Positions 1-12,800 of a stretch of 64,000 bases of DNA are shown here, piece after piece. The position numbers were made by a program, and so were the translations under genes. The stretch is from Trichostrongylus colubriformis (Eukaryota > Nematoda > Chromadorea > Rhabditida > Trichostrongylidae): assembly GCA_963978905.1 (NCBI GenBank), contig OZ022261.1, positions 6,635,992 through 6,699,991 of the forward strand, written 5' to 3'. The notes beneath the pieces were generated by a model. It made no database searches. It saw only the letters and a list, made by a program, of their open reading frames with translations, and had not been told where the DNA came from. Positions within the stretch are counted from its first letter, which is position 1. Every line of letters begins with the position of its first letter.

Positions 1-472
1 AAGGCCATATGATAGCATAGGAATCGAAAAGAAGAAAAAGATCTGCACAAAGCCCTTCAGTAAAATGAGGGAAAAACAGGGTAAGAGAACTGAATAGCTG
101 AGGAGATGACTGAAGCCCAGGAATGGAATGACGGAGAATCAAACATCGTGGTATCGCATTAAACAGTGAGGATGGCTCCTCGTTGCAAAAAGTATAAATG
201 TTATTCAGCGTTATTTTCCAGTAAAAATGAAAAAAACAAGGCGATCTGACAGAGGAATGGTACAAATCGCACGGAATTATCGGCGGGCCGATGACCATCA
301 ATCTGAGCCATGTATACCTTCAACAACATGATTCAACATTTTAACACTTTGTTATGCGAGTGCTCTTTTCCAGATACAGAGCAAAAGAGTACTGCCAAAG
401 GGGCAAATTGAAGGAATACTATCGTTCTCACATTTTGTGAATAAGGATTTCGCCGAAATCGAAGAAATCTAG
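1..472 (+). CDS. 3' part of an unrecognised spliced gene (three candidate exons)
   Basis: I do not recognise the product. Three exons keep phase. Exon 1 enters from outside the window (frame 2) and ends at 80 before gtaaga; it encodes a basic stretch containing IEKKKKICTKPFSKMREK. Exon 2 is 253-311 (acceptor ctgacag, donor gtatac) and encodes EWYKSHGIIGGPMTINLSH. Exon 3 is 374-472 (acceptor ttttccag) and ends at TAG 470-472 with a C-terminus DFAEIEEI. Exon 2 ends in phase 0, so it could equally splice on to the downstream exons at 3880 or 4750; exon 3 would then be an alternative terminal exon. No domain was recognised. The Lys-rich exon 1 would suit a juxtamembrane or nuclear-localisation segment, but that is only a guess. 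Phase agreement is the main support; exons this short can arise by chance. Confidence 0.4.
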
Positions 473-757
473 CAACAGCAAATGAAAAAAAATCTTACAA
501 TAGCCTCACATGAAGAGGTTCGAATTATTACTAGTTTGACGTCAACCAATCCAGTGCCACTGTACTCCGAAGATTGACGCTAAATAACACAATAATCGAC
601 CACCTGTGGCAGTCGGTCACGAAAACAGACACGGAATATCGCCGTGTGGAAGTAATTTCCAAAAAGAGGATACAGGGTAATGTCGTGGGCTTCTTTCAAG
701 TGTAGCTTCCGAACATGTATCCGAGATAAATGAAGAAACTCTAAAATTGGGTAAGTA

Positions 758-910
758 CAGTCCATTTCGCAGCGCCTGATAGGGCGTGGCTTACGGACTT
801 GGGTGAACGTTTATCAAACTCTCTCACCCTGCCACACACTCTCACTCTCGCCGCACACTCTTACTCTCGCCACTCAGGCCACACCATGACTAGCGCTGTG
901 AAGTGGACTG
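758..910. mobile_element. MITE family A, copy 1 (TIR CAGTCCATTTCG)
   Basis: This is a 153-bp element between TA dinucleotides (756-757 and 911-912). Its ends are inverted repeats beginning CAGTCCATTTCG. The middle holds short tandem units of the type CTCACTCTCGCCAC. Four related copies lie at 20051-20215, 22340-22485, 35136-35286 and 55705-55864. The TA duplication and TIRs fit a non-autonomous Tc1/mariner-type MITE; no matching transposase is in the window. Confidence 0.8.
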
Positions 911-1569
911 TATGTCGGTATGCATGTATGTCTGTCGGTGCGCAAATGAATGATTGTGACAAAGGTGTCGAAAGAGGAAACTATCTTCTCCCTTGTCACA
1001 AGCTCGACGGAAAACTTGACTAACTCGCTTGCTGTTGTTGGCCCGAGATTTGGGCCTGGAAGGCTAGTGCAAGCACCTTCAATCTTCCCTACACCACCTC
1101 CCCGCTGTTATCTGACATGTTAGAAACTGGGGTATGATAGTGACAGTGAAGACCAATTGGTGAAGAGCTTCAGCTGATAACCTCCTTCCAGACCCCTTAC
1201 CCTTTTCATTCTCTGACTGCTCGGCTGTGGACCCTTATGCCAGGATTTCGCACCGAGGCGAGCTTCTTGCGAGGTGGTATGTGCGCGCTATCCTAGTGTT
1301 GGGTCAGGCGATTACACGGAAGTGCTCCGTATGGTGTCATGCATAAGTAGACTTGTAATTGCTTTGGAATTCAACAACACGGTGCTTTTAGCTCGTTCGC
1401 ATTGCTTGCGACACGCTGCGGTGCAAAATTCTGATATGAGGGTCTACCTTAAGCGCCAGTTAGTCATATCATGCCAGCGATATGCCTACTTGAAAGCGGT
1501 CCTTCTTTCTTTTTTACTCTGCTCCATTAGGTATATGAGAGTAGCGCGAATTATTTTCGTCCCCTCATA

Positions 1570-1812
1570 CTTTCCGATGTATCAAACCCAGTTAACAATT
1601 TTCAGTCTGGAGATGGAACATTCCAGTGCACACTGCACCACTTGGTCCATGAGTGGTTTTCACTTCTTGTCCTATGCCCATACCAATTTTGCCCCATCTC
1701 CGCAGGTTTTTTTTTCATATAATACCTAATTTCGTGACAGACGGAGGGATGGAGGGACGGAGGGACGGACAGACAGACGAAGCGTTTTATGTATAGTAGG
1801 AGTTGTGACGTT
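1570..1812 (-). repeat. Dispersed repeat with a degenerate GTCCGTCC microsatellite
   Basis: The complement of this segment matches part of 57115-57330. Both share a CTGTCCGTCCCTCC-type microsatellite followed by CACGAAATTAGGTATT, and an inner stretch with GGAATGTTCC. The two copies are in opposite orientation. The class is unknown. The ORFs here fall within the repeat and are not taken as genes. Confidence 0.55.
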
Positions 1813-1880
1813 ACTGTCAAAAAACTGCAAAAAATTCCATCGTATGTAATCCGCCAAGTATGAATTTCTATCTTTATGTA

Positions 1881-2389
1881 CAGTAGCGGTCAAAAGTATT
1901 TGCGGTTTTGGACCTTAATCATAATTTTGGTCGACGTTTACAAGCTCATTTTATTAGTGAATTGAGAGCAACTGCTACTTCAGAAAAAGGTATCTCAGCC
2001 GAAAGGATGCAGTATGAAGGTCGAAATATTATTTACTGAAAGCTCTGAAAACGACCAAAAATTCCAAAATTCAATCAGCCATACAAAGCTTATAACTGAA
2101 CAGAACAAGCCGTTGTGCAAAAAGTAGAACGGAATGAGGCTAGAACATTGCTACCCGCCATTTCGAATATGACAGCACTTTACAGCACTGAAGCACGGTG
2201 TTGATCATTTGCAGTGCTATCAGTGAATTAATTTTTTTCCTTCTTCACACTGCGTCCTATTCGGCTAAGAAAGCTTATTTCACGGAGTTAGAATTGCATT
2301 CGAAACATAAAAAAATTAAACGTGATATGTAAACGCTGGCTAAAGTTATGGTTCAAATAAGGAACCGCATATATTTTTGACCGCTAATG
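1881..2389. mobile_element. TA-flanked non-autonomous element, TIR CAGTAGCGGTCAAAAG
   Basis: This is a 509-bp segment between TA 1879-1880 and TA 2390-2391. The left end reads CAGTAGCGGTCAAAAGTATT and the right end is its imperfect inverse (CATTAGCGGTCAAAAATA). No coding potential was seen. An element with a closely related terminus and nearly the same length lies at 33363-33867. The architecture fits a Tc1/mariner-type MITE. Confidence 0.65.
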
Positions 2390-3144
2390 TAAGTGTCACC
2401 GGTCTGTTTGTCACGAAATTCATCACTCGAGTGACAGTGATGGTAGGATACTGATTATTACAAAGTAATATAAGTATGGGGGTGGATCCCTACGGTTGGG
2501 AGCGGAACTGATAACAACTGATAAGGGTTGGTAATGAGCGTCCGAAGGCAACTGACACCAGATTCGTGCTCTTGTGTTGTCACTGAATCGTTGAAACCCA
2601 TTTGTACGTGTTATACAGAGTGTGAAGAAGTCCTCAATGACGCATGGTCGAAAGTTACAGCAACTGATAAAGGCTGATAGGTGATTCCAAGTAAAAACTG
2701 TTGCGATGAGCCTTCCGAAGGAATGCCGGAATAAGATCCACCACATATGTTGCGCTTTTCAGTCTGACGGCAGAACGTTACCTGAACGTCCTCTTCATGG
2801 GACGGAATCATCATTTGGTGATCGATCGACATGATATCGTGTGGTAAAGGCTGATAGGGAGGTCGGAAAGGGAGTGGGGGGAGTGTCATCAGACTACTGT
2901 TTTCTCATTTTATATCATGTCGCATAATCACTATAGAGGTCACATGGGGTAGGACGGAGACAGTGATATCGGGTGATAATATTAATACAAATACAATACA
3001 ATATACAATAATACAAGTATTATAAAAACTCTGAAAATTTTCTACAAATCCTATAACTCTAAATGTTGAACAACAAGTGAATATGATTGAATCCGATACA
3101 TTGTTCTCTTCTTCAGTACGACTACTATTGCCCAGTGGTTGAAG
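2390..3144. other. Non-coding stretch with short degenerate direct repeats
   Basis: No exon with convincing splice sites and open phase was found on either strand. From about 2512 to 2870 a motif like AACTGATAAGGGTTG recurs about three times at irregular spacing. A T/A-rich stretch with many ATACAA units spans about 2985-3020. The ORFs on the minus strand overlap these repeats and look fortuitous. Confidence 0.5.
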
Positions 3145-3420
3145 AAGTCGTGCACTGAAGAATGAGTTTTTGTTTTCTATATATTTAAGTTGTATTTAAT
3201 AAATAAGGGTGGCATGCAAAGTTTCACGAGAAAAAGCGAGAATCCGGCTGAGATACATACAGCTTCTCGAGGAGGTGGCCAGAGGGGCGGGATCTCAAAA
3301 TAGATGCCTGCCCTGTCGTCCGCTGCGGTCGGAGACGAACAGTGGCACTGTTCACGTATCTTTCTGTTCCCACTATACGTCCTCAATCGCGGTAGACGAC
3401 GAGGCTTGGGAACCCTTGGA
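3145..3420. repeat. Decayed copy of the palindromic TTAA element
   Basis: The segment resembles the left arm and centre of the element at 61608-62031. Shared landmarks are AATGAGTTTTTGT, a GCATGCAAAGTTTCACG block, GGCTGAGATACA, and a central GTCGTCCGCTGCGGTCGGAGACG. The right arm is not clear, so this copy is truncated or strongly diverged. Confidence 0.55.
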
Positions 3421-3879
3421 TTCGTCTCGATGCAACGGGTTCGACGACTTATAAATGTCGAAAAAAGGGTAAGTAAGTCACCAGCCTTTTGATGACTGCA
3501 AAGACCCCTTTTCACCTTCAGGCAAGAATCCGACTTTTTCAGGCTCACATTCACGTATTCAATTGCTGCTCGCTCATGTTTCGCACACACAAAATTGTTT
3601 CAGTGAATTATCTCAAAGTTTTAGAACACTTTTCAGCAAGGGCTTTTCACGACAGTTCCGATAGATTTAGCGCTCATTTCGTCGGAATCGATCGAGTAAC
3701 CGGGAAAATTACTCACTTTTCACAGACTACCATTTCGTACTGCAAATCATGTTGACTTTCAATTACAGGTAAGCGCTTCTTCTATTATAAAGCATCGAAC
3801 ATCAGTGTACGGAGTATTTCGAATGCAAATTAATTTCATTATTATCGCTATTCTTATTATCGTTCTCATCACTGTTCAG

Positions 3880-6800
3880 GTGTCAGATATGCTGCTTCTT
3901 TATGTGAGTATTGTGCTGTTTTGGAGCCTCATGATTATCTGAATGAGGAAAATAAGATGAGACTCCAAAATAAATTATTATCAAATTTTGAATTATTAAT
4001 TACCGATTCTTTTTTATGCTTTCTGTTGAATTGATATTCGTTTGTGAAATTCTCAAAGTAATGAACATGGCAATGGCTTCTACCCAAGAAAAAAATATTT
4101 TTACTTTATTCCGTCGGTGTTACTTCCACATTCCTCCCTCAAACCTCCACTATGAAATCTGCAAGATGCTGAAAAACTTTTAGACTTTTACAGCTTTTTG
4201 AGTTTTCTCAATAAACTTTTTGAAGACTCATTGTAATTTTACACATGCTTTTTTATGATTGTGATGGTAAAATTTTCTACAGTAGCTTCATCCTTTATTT
4301 CTATCAGAAATAATAAGTAACTCATGTAATTGCAATAGAAATCCGTTTCTCTCGCTGCCGTTCGTGATATAAAGCCGGGGCCGATGGTGCATGCTATGTT
4401 GCATTCGATAACTATGCTGTTCGCCAAACACCGCCATGACTGTTTGTTCTCGAAGAGAATCGCAGTCAGTCGAATCGCAAGCAAACAATGAGGCAGAGAG
4501 GAAGCGAAGAGGAGAGAGGACTGGAAAAAAGAAGGGAAAACAGAGCGCTCGCAGGTGTGGAGGGTACAGATGAAGGGTTTGCACAGATTTTTCGTCAACC
4601 ATCTAGTTCTCTCGAATTTCGACCTCGTCATTTCGTCGTTGAATTACCGTCACGCTAATGGCGGTGCGACCGTATCAGGGAGGACGTTTCGAGGTAACCG
4701 ATTGATTGTTCATACTGATGATTCCCTTCCCATTCTTTTTATGATATAGGAACTCGGATCTGAGGAAGCGCACACCGTTGAAACATTCGAACGACGCATT
4801 GGAGGCACTCCATATAGTGAAGTACGGTAGTAATATTGTTTTCTGTTGAACTGATATTTACTCGTTAAATTCTTAAAGAAATGAACATGACAATGCCTTC
4901 TCCCTGAAGAAAACATCTCCACTTCATTCTTCCGCGCTTCTTCCACATTCCTCCCCTAAACCTCCACTATGAAATCTGTGAGCTGCTAAAAAACTCAAAT
5001 GAAAGTGAACTTCAAATGTCAAAATTTTCATTTTTTTCAATTTCAAATGTCACTTTCAATTCCAAATGAAAGAATTTCTCGGCATGATACAACTGCTATA
5101 ATTCTACGGACATTTTCAGCCTCAACGACAATACTCCAGTCAGGAGCATACCGAGAGGCGGACCTTTGGAAGAGACGAAAATGGAGAATTGGTCGTTAAA
5201 ATCGAGAAAAATGTGAGCTATATATCATAATCTAACCACTTTCTTATTTTCTGATACATTTGACTTCCTTCATTTTGATCTTCGACATCGATTTCTTTGG
5301 CAGATAAATTGGGAAATTGCAGTCAAGTGTTCCTTTGCCTTTTATTCCTACTAATTTCATAGTTTTCTGATTTGTTCCATAAATACCTTCATTTCTAAAT
5401 ACATTTTCACGCATGCAGCTGAGTTTCCGATCGTTCTACATCAGATAATCCCTGAAGCGTGAGACTGTACAAATATTTGCATTCGTCTACCTGGATCAAC
5501 GACACTCTGCTAATGATTGACTGACTCTGTCTACCTTGATGAAACCCCGATGTGATATACCGCGTAACTCCCTGTGTTAATTTTTATCGTTTTTTCGTTT
5601 CACTATTTAGCCGGAAGTCTCATCTGAGATCTACGGGTTGATACATAGTTCGTGCTAGACATTTCATGCTACGCTTCATTTTTTTCAGTCTATTCATTAT
5701 TTGCAGGGACTTGGTTATGGGTATATACTACAATGTTACAAAGATATATGACCGATGCCATGACTCATTTGACCGTCTCAGACCGCGTTCATGCTCTGTG
5801 GTGCCGGCAGCAGCGCGTAACTGCGTGCCTCTGCGTCTCCGTTTACGTTACTTTGCCTCCTTGCCTTAGTCGCCTCTGCACCTCCCCCGTGCTACTCTGC
5901 CTCTCAGCGTGCTTCCGCGCTGTGCCAGCGCTGAGTATGAACGCGACCTTTCAGTTTAGGTGGCGCTCAATACCCAACCGTTGTGCCATTCTGCTATGCG
6001 ATCGTAATTCTTCGAACAAACAACGCTTGACGCCTAAAATCAAACAGCTTCCTATTTCACCGTGTACCAATGATCGGAACAAATAGTGACGGCTCGTAGG
6101 CCTCGGAGACAACACAGCTTGAAAAATTACTTCCCAATATACTAGACGGGCCGCAGCATAAGCGCACAACTTCATACGATGAATTTTGTTTATAAAGGCT
6201 TGTAACCACATTCGCTTCAACACAGTCAAAAGCGTCAAATCTGTATTGCATTCATTTTTATGGATCACTCTGTAGTTGGTCTTTTTCTCATGAGAACCAG
6301 ATGACTAGTCGTGCTAAGGGTTCACCAATAACACTTGAGGAGTGAGCAGCGAAGATTTAGGCGGTATAGCTCAGCAACAACCCCTCCTTCTTACAATCAG
6401 ACATATTCTGGTGAAATGGCAGGAATCGCCGCTATCAGGGCTCATGTACCACATCTGCCACCATCACGCAGGCAATGAATCTTCACTGAGTTTCATAGTG
6501 GAATGTAAAATAAGGATTATTGGTGCGCCCATCACTAAAATGTTCCGAGCAGTGTGATGGGGTAAACCTTGGACCCATAGACAAAAGTCTCTACATGTTA
6601 CGCTATAGCCAGAAGAAAGCCCTCTTCAGGGCTGCCTTGCTACAGAGGCATTGAAATCTGTTGGATGAGCTTCAGAAGATTCACGATATTTGCGTAAGCC
6701 GAAAAACTGCAGCGGTTCACATGACAAACTGTTCTTACGGCGGTTTTCCAGATGGTGTCGCACCAATTATGGAAGGCTACTGACTTTTTTTTGCAGCTCG

Positions 6801-9800
6801 GACAATATTGCGTGTATCCCCAATATTTCCGTCAAAAGGCCTAGTTCACCATAATTTTTATGGGTCATCACGTTCAGTAGTGATTTTAGGGGTGTTAAAG
6901 AGTACGGAAGAAAAAATCACAAAATCTAGGAACCATAAAAATAAACCCTAGATAGCTTCGCCTTAGACGAGATCACAGCTCGAAGGCAGGCATTAGGACA
7001 AGTTACTATCCGATTTTATCACTCGAAATTCAGTGACACAGCTTTTTTTACCGATACAGTTGCGTTTCCTATCAAGATTCTATCCATCCTGTCTGCTGAT
7101 GATCGCCAGCATTTCCGGATTAAAGGAACCGGAAGGGGGTCCGAAACAAGAGGAAGATGCAAAGAAATAAGCATTCTGTAACGAACACTCAAGGTTAGAA
7201 GCGATAATGAGCGAAAAAACCCGGACTCAAAAGCGCGACGCTGCGGTGTGTATTCGCATCCCATTCGCATCAGCGCTTCCATTCCGAGTTGTCCGCTGTA
7301 GGAGACGGGCCGTGGGCCAACCTTAGTTGTAGCACCTGACCTCCAGCGCAGTGGAGTGGCCATTCCTAACTACATAGCATTCATGTAAGTACATCTAGAA
7401 ACAATATAAGAAATAACAAAGTAAAAATCAAAAGGAAAAACAGTTTTTAATACAAACATCTCCTTGCACCATGCCAAGGCGTCAAATTGGCGGGTTTGTG
7501 CAATGGCGACCACTTGAACTCGTCCACACCACCTCTGTTCTACCGTAAGCCAAAATTACCCCCTTCTGGTGTCTTTAACTGTCACCGCTGATCCGCTGGT
7601 CAAATCGATGGCGGGTGTCGGGCATCATGAGACATCTTACTTACCTGTTCTCTACGCGCGTGCTATTCATCCTAACGTTGCACCAAGGGTGCACCCTTTA
7701 TAGTTGTGGAAGGAGCTGTCTGATTACAGATGTGAAAGTAATATGTAGTCATATCATCGCAAAGTTTGCCCTTGAGAATCGAGCGTGACAGTCAAATGTC
7801 TCTTGAAAAGGCAATTTACGACAAGTGGGATATTTCAGTCCCCTCTGTATTGAGATTGATAGCCAGCAAACGCAGAATTGATTGATAGCCAGCAAACGCA
7901 GAATTTGTCCATTTATCGTGGTTTGAGGAGAGTTTTCGGGCCAAGCAGAGCCCATAAGGACTCCCTGTTCTACCCAAATAGTTCGCTTCTCGAGTGGAAC
8001 GCATCATTTCCTCGCTCAATTATTGTTGATCTATTTTCACTTTGTTTTCTAAGTTTACACTATTTCCTTTATTCCTTTTTCCTTGTTTTTTTGTTGTTGC
8101 GCTTCTAAAGCAAATTAATTCCACGCTGGTGATCTTCTAATCCAAAGTTTTTTTCTGATTTTCCACTCTTTTTTGTTATATCTTATTGTAACTACTTGGA
8201 TTGTTGCCTACGTCAGTAAACATGAATATAAGCTCTCGAAATTTTGCCTTTTGAGCTCTCTCATTGAAAAGATATATTTCAGCCAGGCGATCCGATCCGT
8301 CCAGTTACACCAGTTCGTCCAGTTACTCCCGTCGGTGATCACCGTCATTCCCACCTTTTGAAGCCGATACAGCCGCTCACCATTCCACGCATTGACGTCC
8401 GTTCAGCGACACCATCTCAGAACAGCCCACGGCGTGGTCAAGGTACGATCACTTCCTCATTGTGGGTGTAAGCTAGAGCACTCGAAATGGATAACATCGC
8501 CGCTGCTGACTGCTGCCAGATCGAAACGAAAGCGGCAAAACATTTTTTGCGTGCGGTGACCTAATTCGAGTGTCCTGCGCTACACCCCTCACTATCTTGC
8601 ACCGTACTACCAAAAATCCTGCTCTCTATTTTTTTTGGAAAAGTAGTGACTCACGGATAGTCTAAACTCATGGATAGCTCGCATATCTTTCATCTCATTC
8701 ATAACGACGTGAACCGTTGTGAATCGGTACAAAAATTGTAAAGAAAAACGCGAGTCACTTCTCCATCTCCGGTATACATAATAAAACTTCGATATGAGTA
8801 CCTGTTTGGAATATTGATCATGATGCCATCGAGACTGGCACCATGCTGTCTCCGTTTTTCGAGAGGGTATGGTCAACAACAACTTTCTCCTTCTGCTGTT
8901 TTCCTGCTCTTCCTTTCTCCTCATAGACTCCAAGGTACTGTGAGGGGTAAGGAGAAACTGAGAACTGTTAGTACATGCTCTCTGAAAACTAACCTACCAC
9001 TTCAGAAGAGATGATGTCTAGTGAAACTGGCATTGAAGAAGCACGGCTTGCGGTTTTATCACAATCCCGCAGCACGGCGTATCGTTCTACATTTCATCAG
9101 CCGGACAAGTTGCCGGCGAGGGCAGCACAAAGCCCGCAGCCTGCTGATTTAGCCTCTCCGCCAGCCTGCAGGCTACCCCGGCTAGTGACGCAGAGGGGCT
9201 AGTGAAGATGAGAATTGGTTTCTTATTTCTCGTTTTTCATCGTTTCATTTCATTCTTTCTCTACCGTAACACTGCTGAGCACCCCTACTGTCTTACTGCA
9301 CTACCTGCCAAACTTACCACTTCAGGTCTCCTTAACTCGCTGAGTGGGGTCCATTAATTCTAGCGGTTCAGACTTAATTCTGATATCAATTAATATTGAG
9401 GAACTGGAAGAATGACAAATTTTAGCTTCAATCTCAACGAACTACTGTGTAAATCCCAATTATAATGTTTTTATAGAAAAATTACAGGTCCGACCACGCC
9501 ACGCTCACACTATGTGACGTCACCGTCGCACAGCGCAAACGTCTCACCGAGGAGCGTCAGCTTCTCACCACAAAGCAACTCCAGCGGAAGTTCCGGCAAA
9601 AGTAATCCCATGAAAAAGGTACGAACACCGTGAATACCGCTCCCCAACTGTTGAAAAAACAAAACATCCTGGCAAGCCGTGAACTTCGGTTTTAAAAGTA
9701 CATTTAGCGATGTAGTGATATGTGGAACATCAACGATAAAAAAAATGAGAAAAACGACTGAAACTTTGCTTGCAGTACTTCCTAGCGATCTGTAGTGACC

Positions 9801-12800
9801 TTGTTCTTTGTACTTTGGTAAATGTAGTACCCGCGTTTGATCATATGTAGGGGCCGCTCGAAGGAATTGTATACGAAAAAATGAGTTTCTCGTAACTCAC
9901 ATGTTTATGTAGTGGGTCATTCCATAAGTAGTGCCTTTTTTTTCCAAACGAAAATTTTTCCATAAATCCACGAGGTTTTGCAGCATATCATAAATCATTC
10001 GAAAGAGAAATTCCTGCTCTATAAAACGACATGTTTAGTTTCTGAGTATGTTAGAATAGCGCCGACATTGAGGCTGGCAAAGGGGTAGGTCCAGCAGACA
10101 AAAATTGGCCAAACCGGCAATCAATTAAAACACTATATTTTACTTGGGGAAAACTAACCAATCATGTGTCTGTACTTAGCCCCAACCCCTTCTGCGAGTT
10201 CCACCAGTTGGTTGCTCGAAAAGTCACGTTGTTCTTTTTCCACACTTAGTTTTTCCGCCACAACTCGGTGATTTCAGACAATTTCTTCAAACCAAGGCAG
10301 GAAATTTTACTCAACCAATCAGTTGAAACAGTGGTGAAATGGTATGAACAGGTAGTGAGTAGGAGCACGGAAATACCACTGACCTGATTCCTTAACTTTC
10401 TTATGGAAAAATAAATTGTGAAAAAATATCAACTGGACCCCTATCACATGATATTAAAATTCAATAAGAATCGCAGCCGAAACAAACTAGAAAGATGTTT
10501 TCGATAGAGCAGAAAAAACTCTTCGAAGTGGTTCATGAGACAACGCCAAGCAAGGGGTCTGAAAGAAAAAATTCCATTTTGAATAAGTGTGGATGCATGC
10601 GGAAAAAAGATTTTAGAAAAAGAACGACGCAACTTCTTGATCAACCCAATATTGAAAATTGCAGAAGAGGTCAGGAGTAAGTACGCGACACATGACTGGT
10701 TGATTTTCCCAGAGTGAAATATAGTTTTTAATTGATAGCCGGTTTGGCCAATTTTGTTGGCTGGGCCTACATCTTCGCCAGCCTAAATGTCGGCCCCATT
10801 CTGACGTACTCACAAACTAAACATGTCATTCTGTAGAGCAGAAAAAACTCTTCCAAACATTATATATCATTATGCAAAAACCCGTGGTTTCATATTTATG
10901 CTTGAAAAAAAAACGACAAACGGTACTATGGAATGACCCAATAGTATTAGGTTGTCCGAAAAGCAATGAGACAAATGTCGTAGTGCAGTGATTCGTCGGT
11001 AACTTTATTACAAATCAATATCATTTACTATAATATTCGCTATTGTGTTCCTTCACATACTGCCATCTTTGCGGCAGAGATCTGATTCCATTAGCAAAGA
11101 ACTCCGGAGGCTTCGACTTCAAGAAGTTGTTGACAGCTAATTCGACGTCCTCCCGATTGGTGAATTTTTTTCCAGCAAAAGAGGATTGAAGAGAACGAAA
11201 TATGTGGAAGTCTGATGGAGCGAGATCTGGTGAGTACGGTGGATGGGGTACAAGTTCGATCTCCAGTTCTCTCAGCTTACTCTGAGTCCTTTTCGACGTG
11301 TGTGGCCTGGCGTTATCCATGAGGAGTAGGATTTTGCCTCTCCCACGACGGCGACTACGCAGAATTTCAGCTACTCTTTCCAGCTGAGTACAGAATCTTT
11401 CAGAGTCGACCATAGAACCAGTTGGAACCAGTTCCCAAAACACCGGGCCTTCAATATCCCACCAGAATGAGAGCAACTCCTTCTTGTCATGATCGGGATG
11501 TTTCGCCTGTGGTTTCGGCAATTCATCGAAGTCGACCCAATGTTTTCGGCGCACCGTGTTATCGTAGACACAATACTTCTCATCCACGGCAACGATGGAG
11601 TCGATCCAGGAAAGCGTGCGATGACGGCTGAGCAGAGAAGTGCACACTTCAACACGCTTCTTCTTGTCGTGAGGGCTGAGAGCGTGCGGAAGAACCCGAG
11701 GCAACTTTGCCACTTTACCTGACGCACGAAGAACATCGTGTACCGTGGATTTAGGAGCACCCGAGGAGGTGGCAAGCTCGCGCACTGTAACGTTAGGTCG
11801 TTCCTCACAGATGGCAAGTATGAGCTGCTTCTTTCGCGTCGGTAGACGTCTTGAACGACTACAGTCTTCGAGACATTTCCCTCCTTTGTCGAACTTGCCG
11901 TACCATCTGAAGCACGTCGCTCGAGAAGGTGCTTGATCCTTCATTTCTTCCAAGAAAAGCCGATGGGCCTCATCCGCGGATTTACCTGAACGATAGTGTA
12001 GAAGTAGAGCTGCCCGATACAGCTTTTTTTCCTCATCCATCTTTAGCACGTTTGTAAAAGATGAAAACAGTATGGACCATATGCCCTTGGTGGCATATGT
12101 GTACTGGACTTGAAACACTAAATTCCAGAATTTTGTCCTCTCAAGACTTCGACGTCCAAAAATACTTAATGTTGAATCTCACCACTGCATTTGTCTCATT
12201 ACTTTTCGGACAACCTAATATTTGCTTGATAAGGGCCGCATGCAAAGTTTCACACGAAAAATGAGAATCTGACCAAGATACAAGTACTCCTTCTACTCCT
12301 CAAAGTGGCGGACGACGGGGCGGGACGTCCTGCTAGGTGCCCCGTCCCGTCGTCCGCCACGGTCGGAGACGTTACGTAGCCTTCTCCACTCTGGATCTGC
12401 GATCGCGTCTTTGCTCCTCATCTTTCTAGCGCATGGACCCACCCGACGCCCCACTCCATCGTCCGCCACTTTCAGGAGCTGTCTCTCAGCCGTTTTCTAC
12501 CTCCTTCGCGCCAAACTTTGCATCAGTACTTAGTAAGTAAATAGGACATAAATACTGGGGGGGGGGGGGGGGCAAAAAAGAGTGACTTTCTCACCTCCAC
12601 TTTCAACCCTCCTTTAGTCAGACTTCAGCAGATTTTGACGAGGTTTTACCATCCCCAAATTCAACCACACACCTCACACTATCACTGAACTCCGTGACAG
12701 CCTTCTGTACAAGCTGGATCGGGAGCTTCTTGCGAGTGGACATGATGTATCACCGCAACTCGGCGAATCCGAGTTTTCCTCACCCTCGTTCATAACCTTG

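Larger units (their letters stand above)
9862..12600 (+). mobile_element. Palindromic TTAA-type element T1 split by two later insertions
   Basis: The left end (AGGAATTGTATACGAAAAAA to about 9911) and the sequence from 12219 on (TATTTGCTTGATAAGGGCCG) are the two parts of one T1 element; compare 61608-62031. A 1030-bp element (9912-10941) and a mariner (10947-12218) were inserted at two neighbouring TA sites. The T1 centre holds a strong GC hairpin at about 12308-12360 (GTGGCGGACGACGG opposite CCGTCGTCCGCCAC). The right arm decays into a run of about 17 G near 12560. Confidence 0.65.

Noticed and set aside
12041..12118. N-terminal extension of the mariner transposase
   Set aside because: The longer ORF adds 26 residues not typical of mariner; the ATG at 12040 gives the standard MDEEKK start and the usual length.
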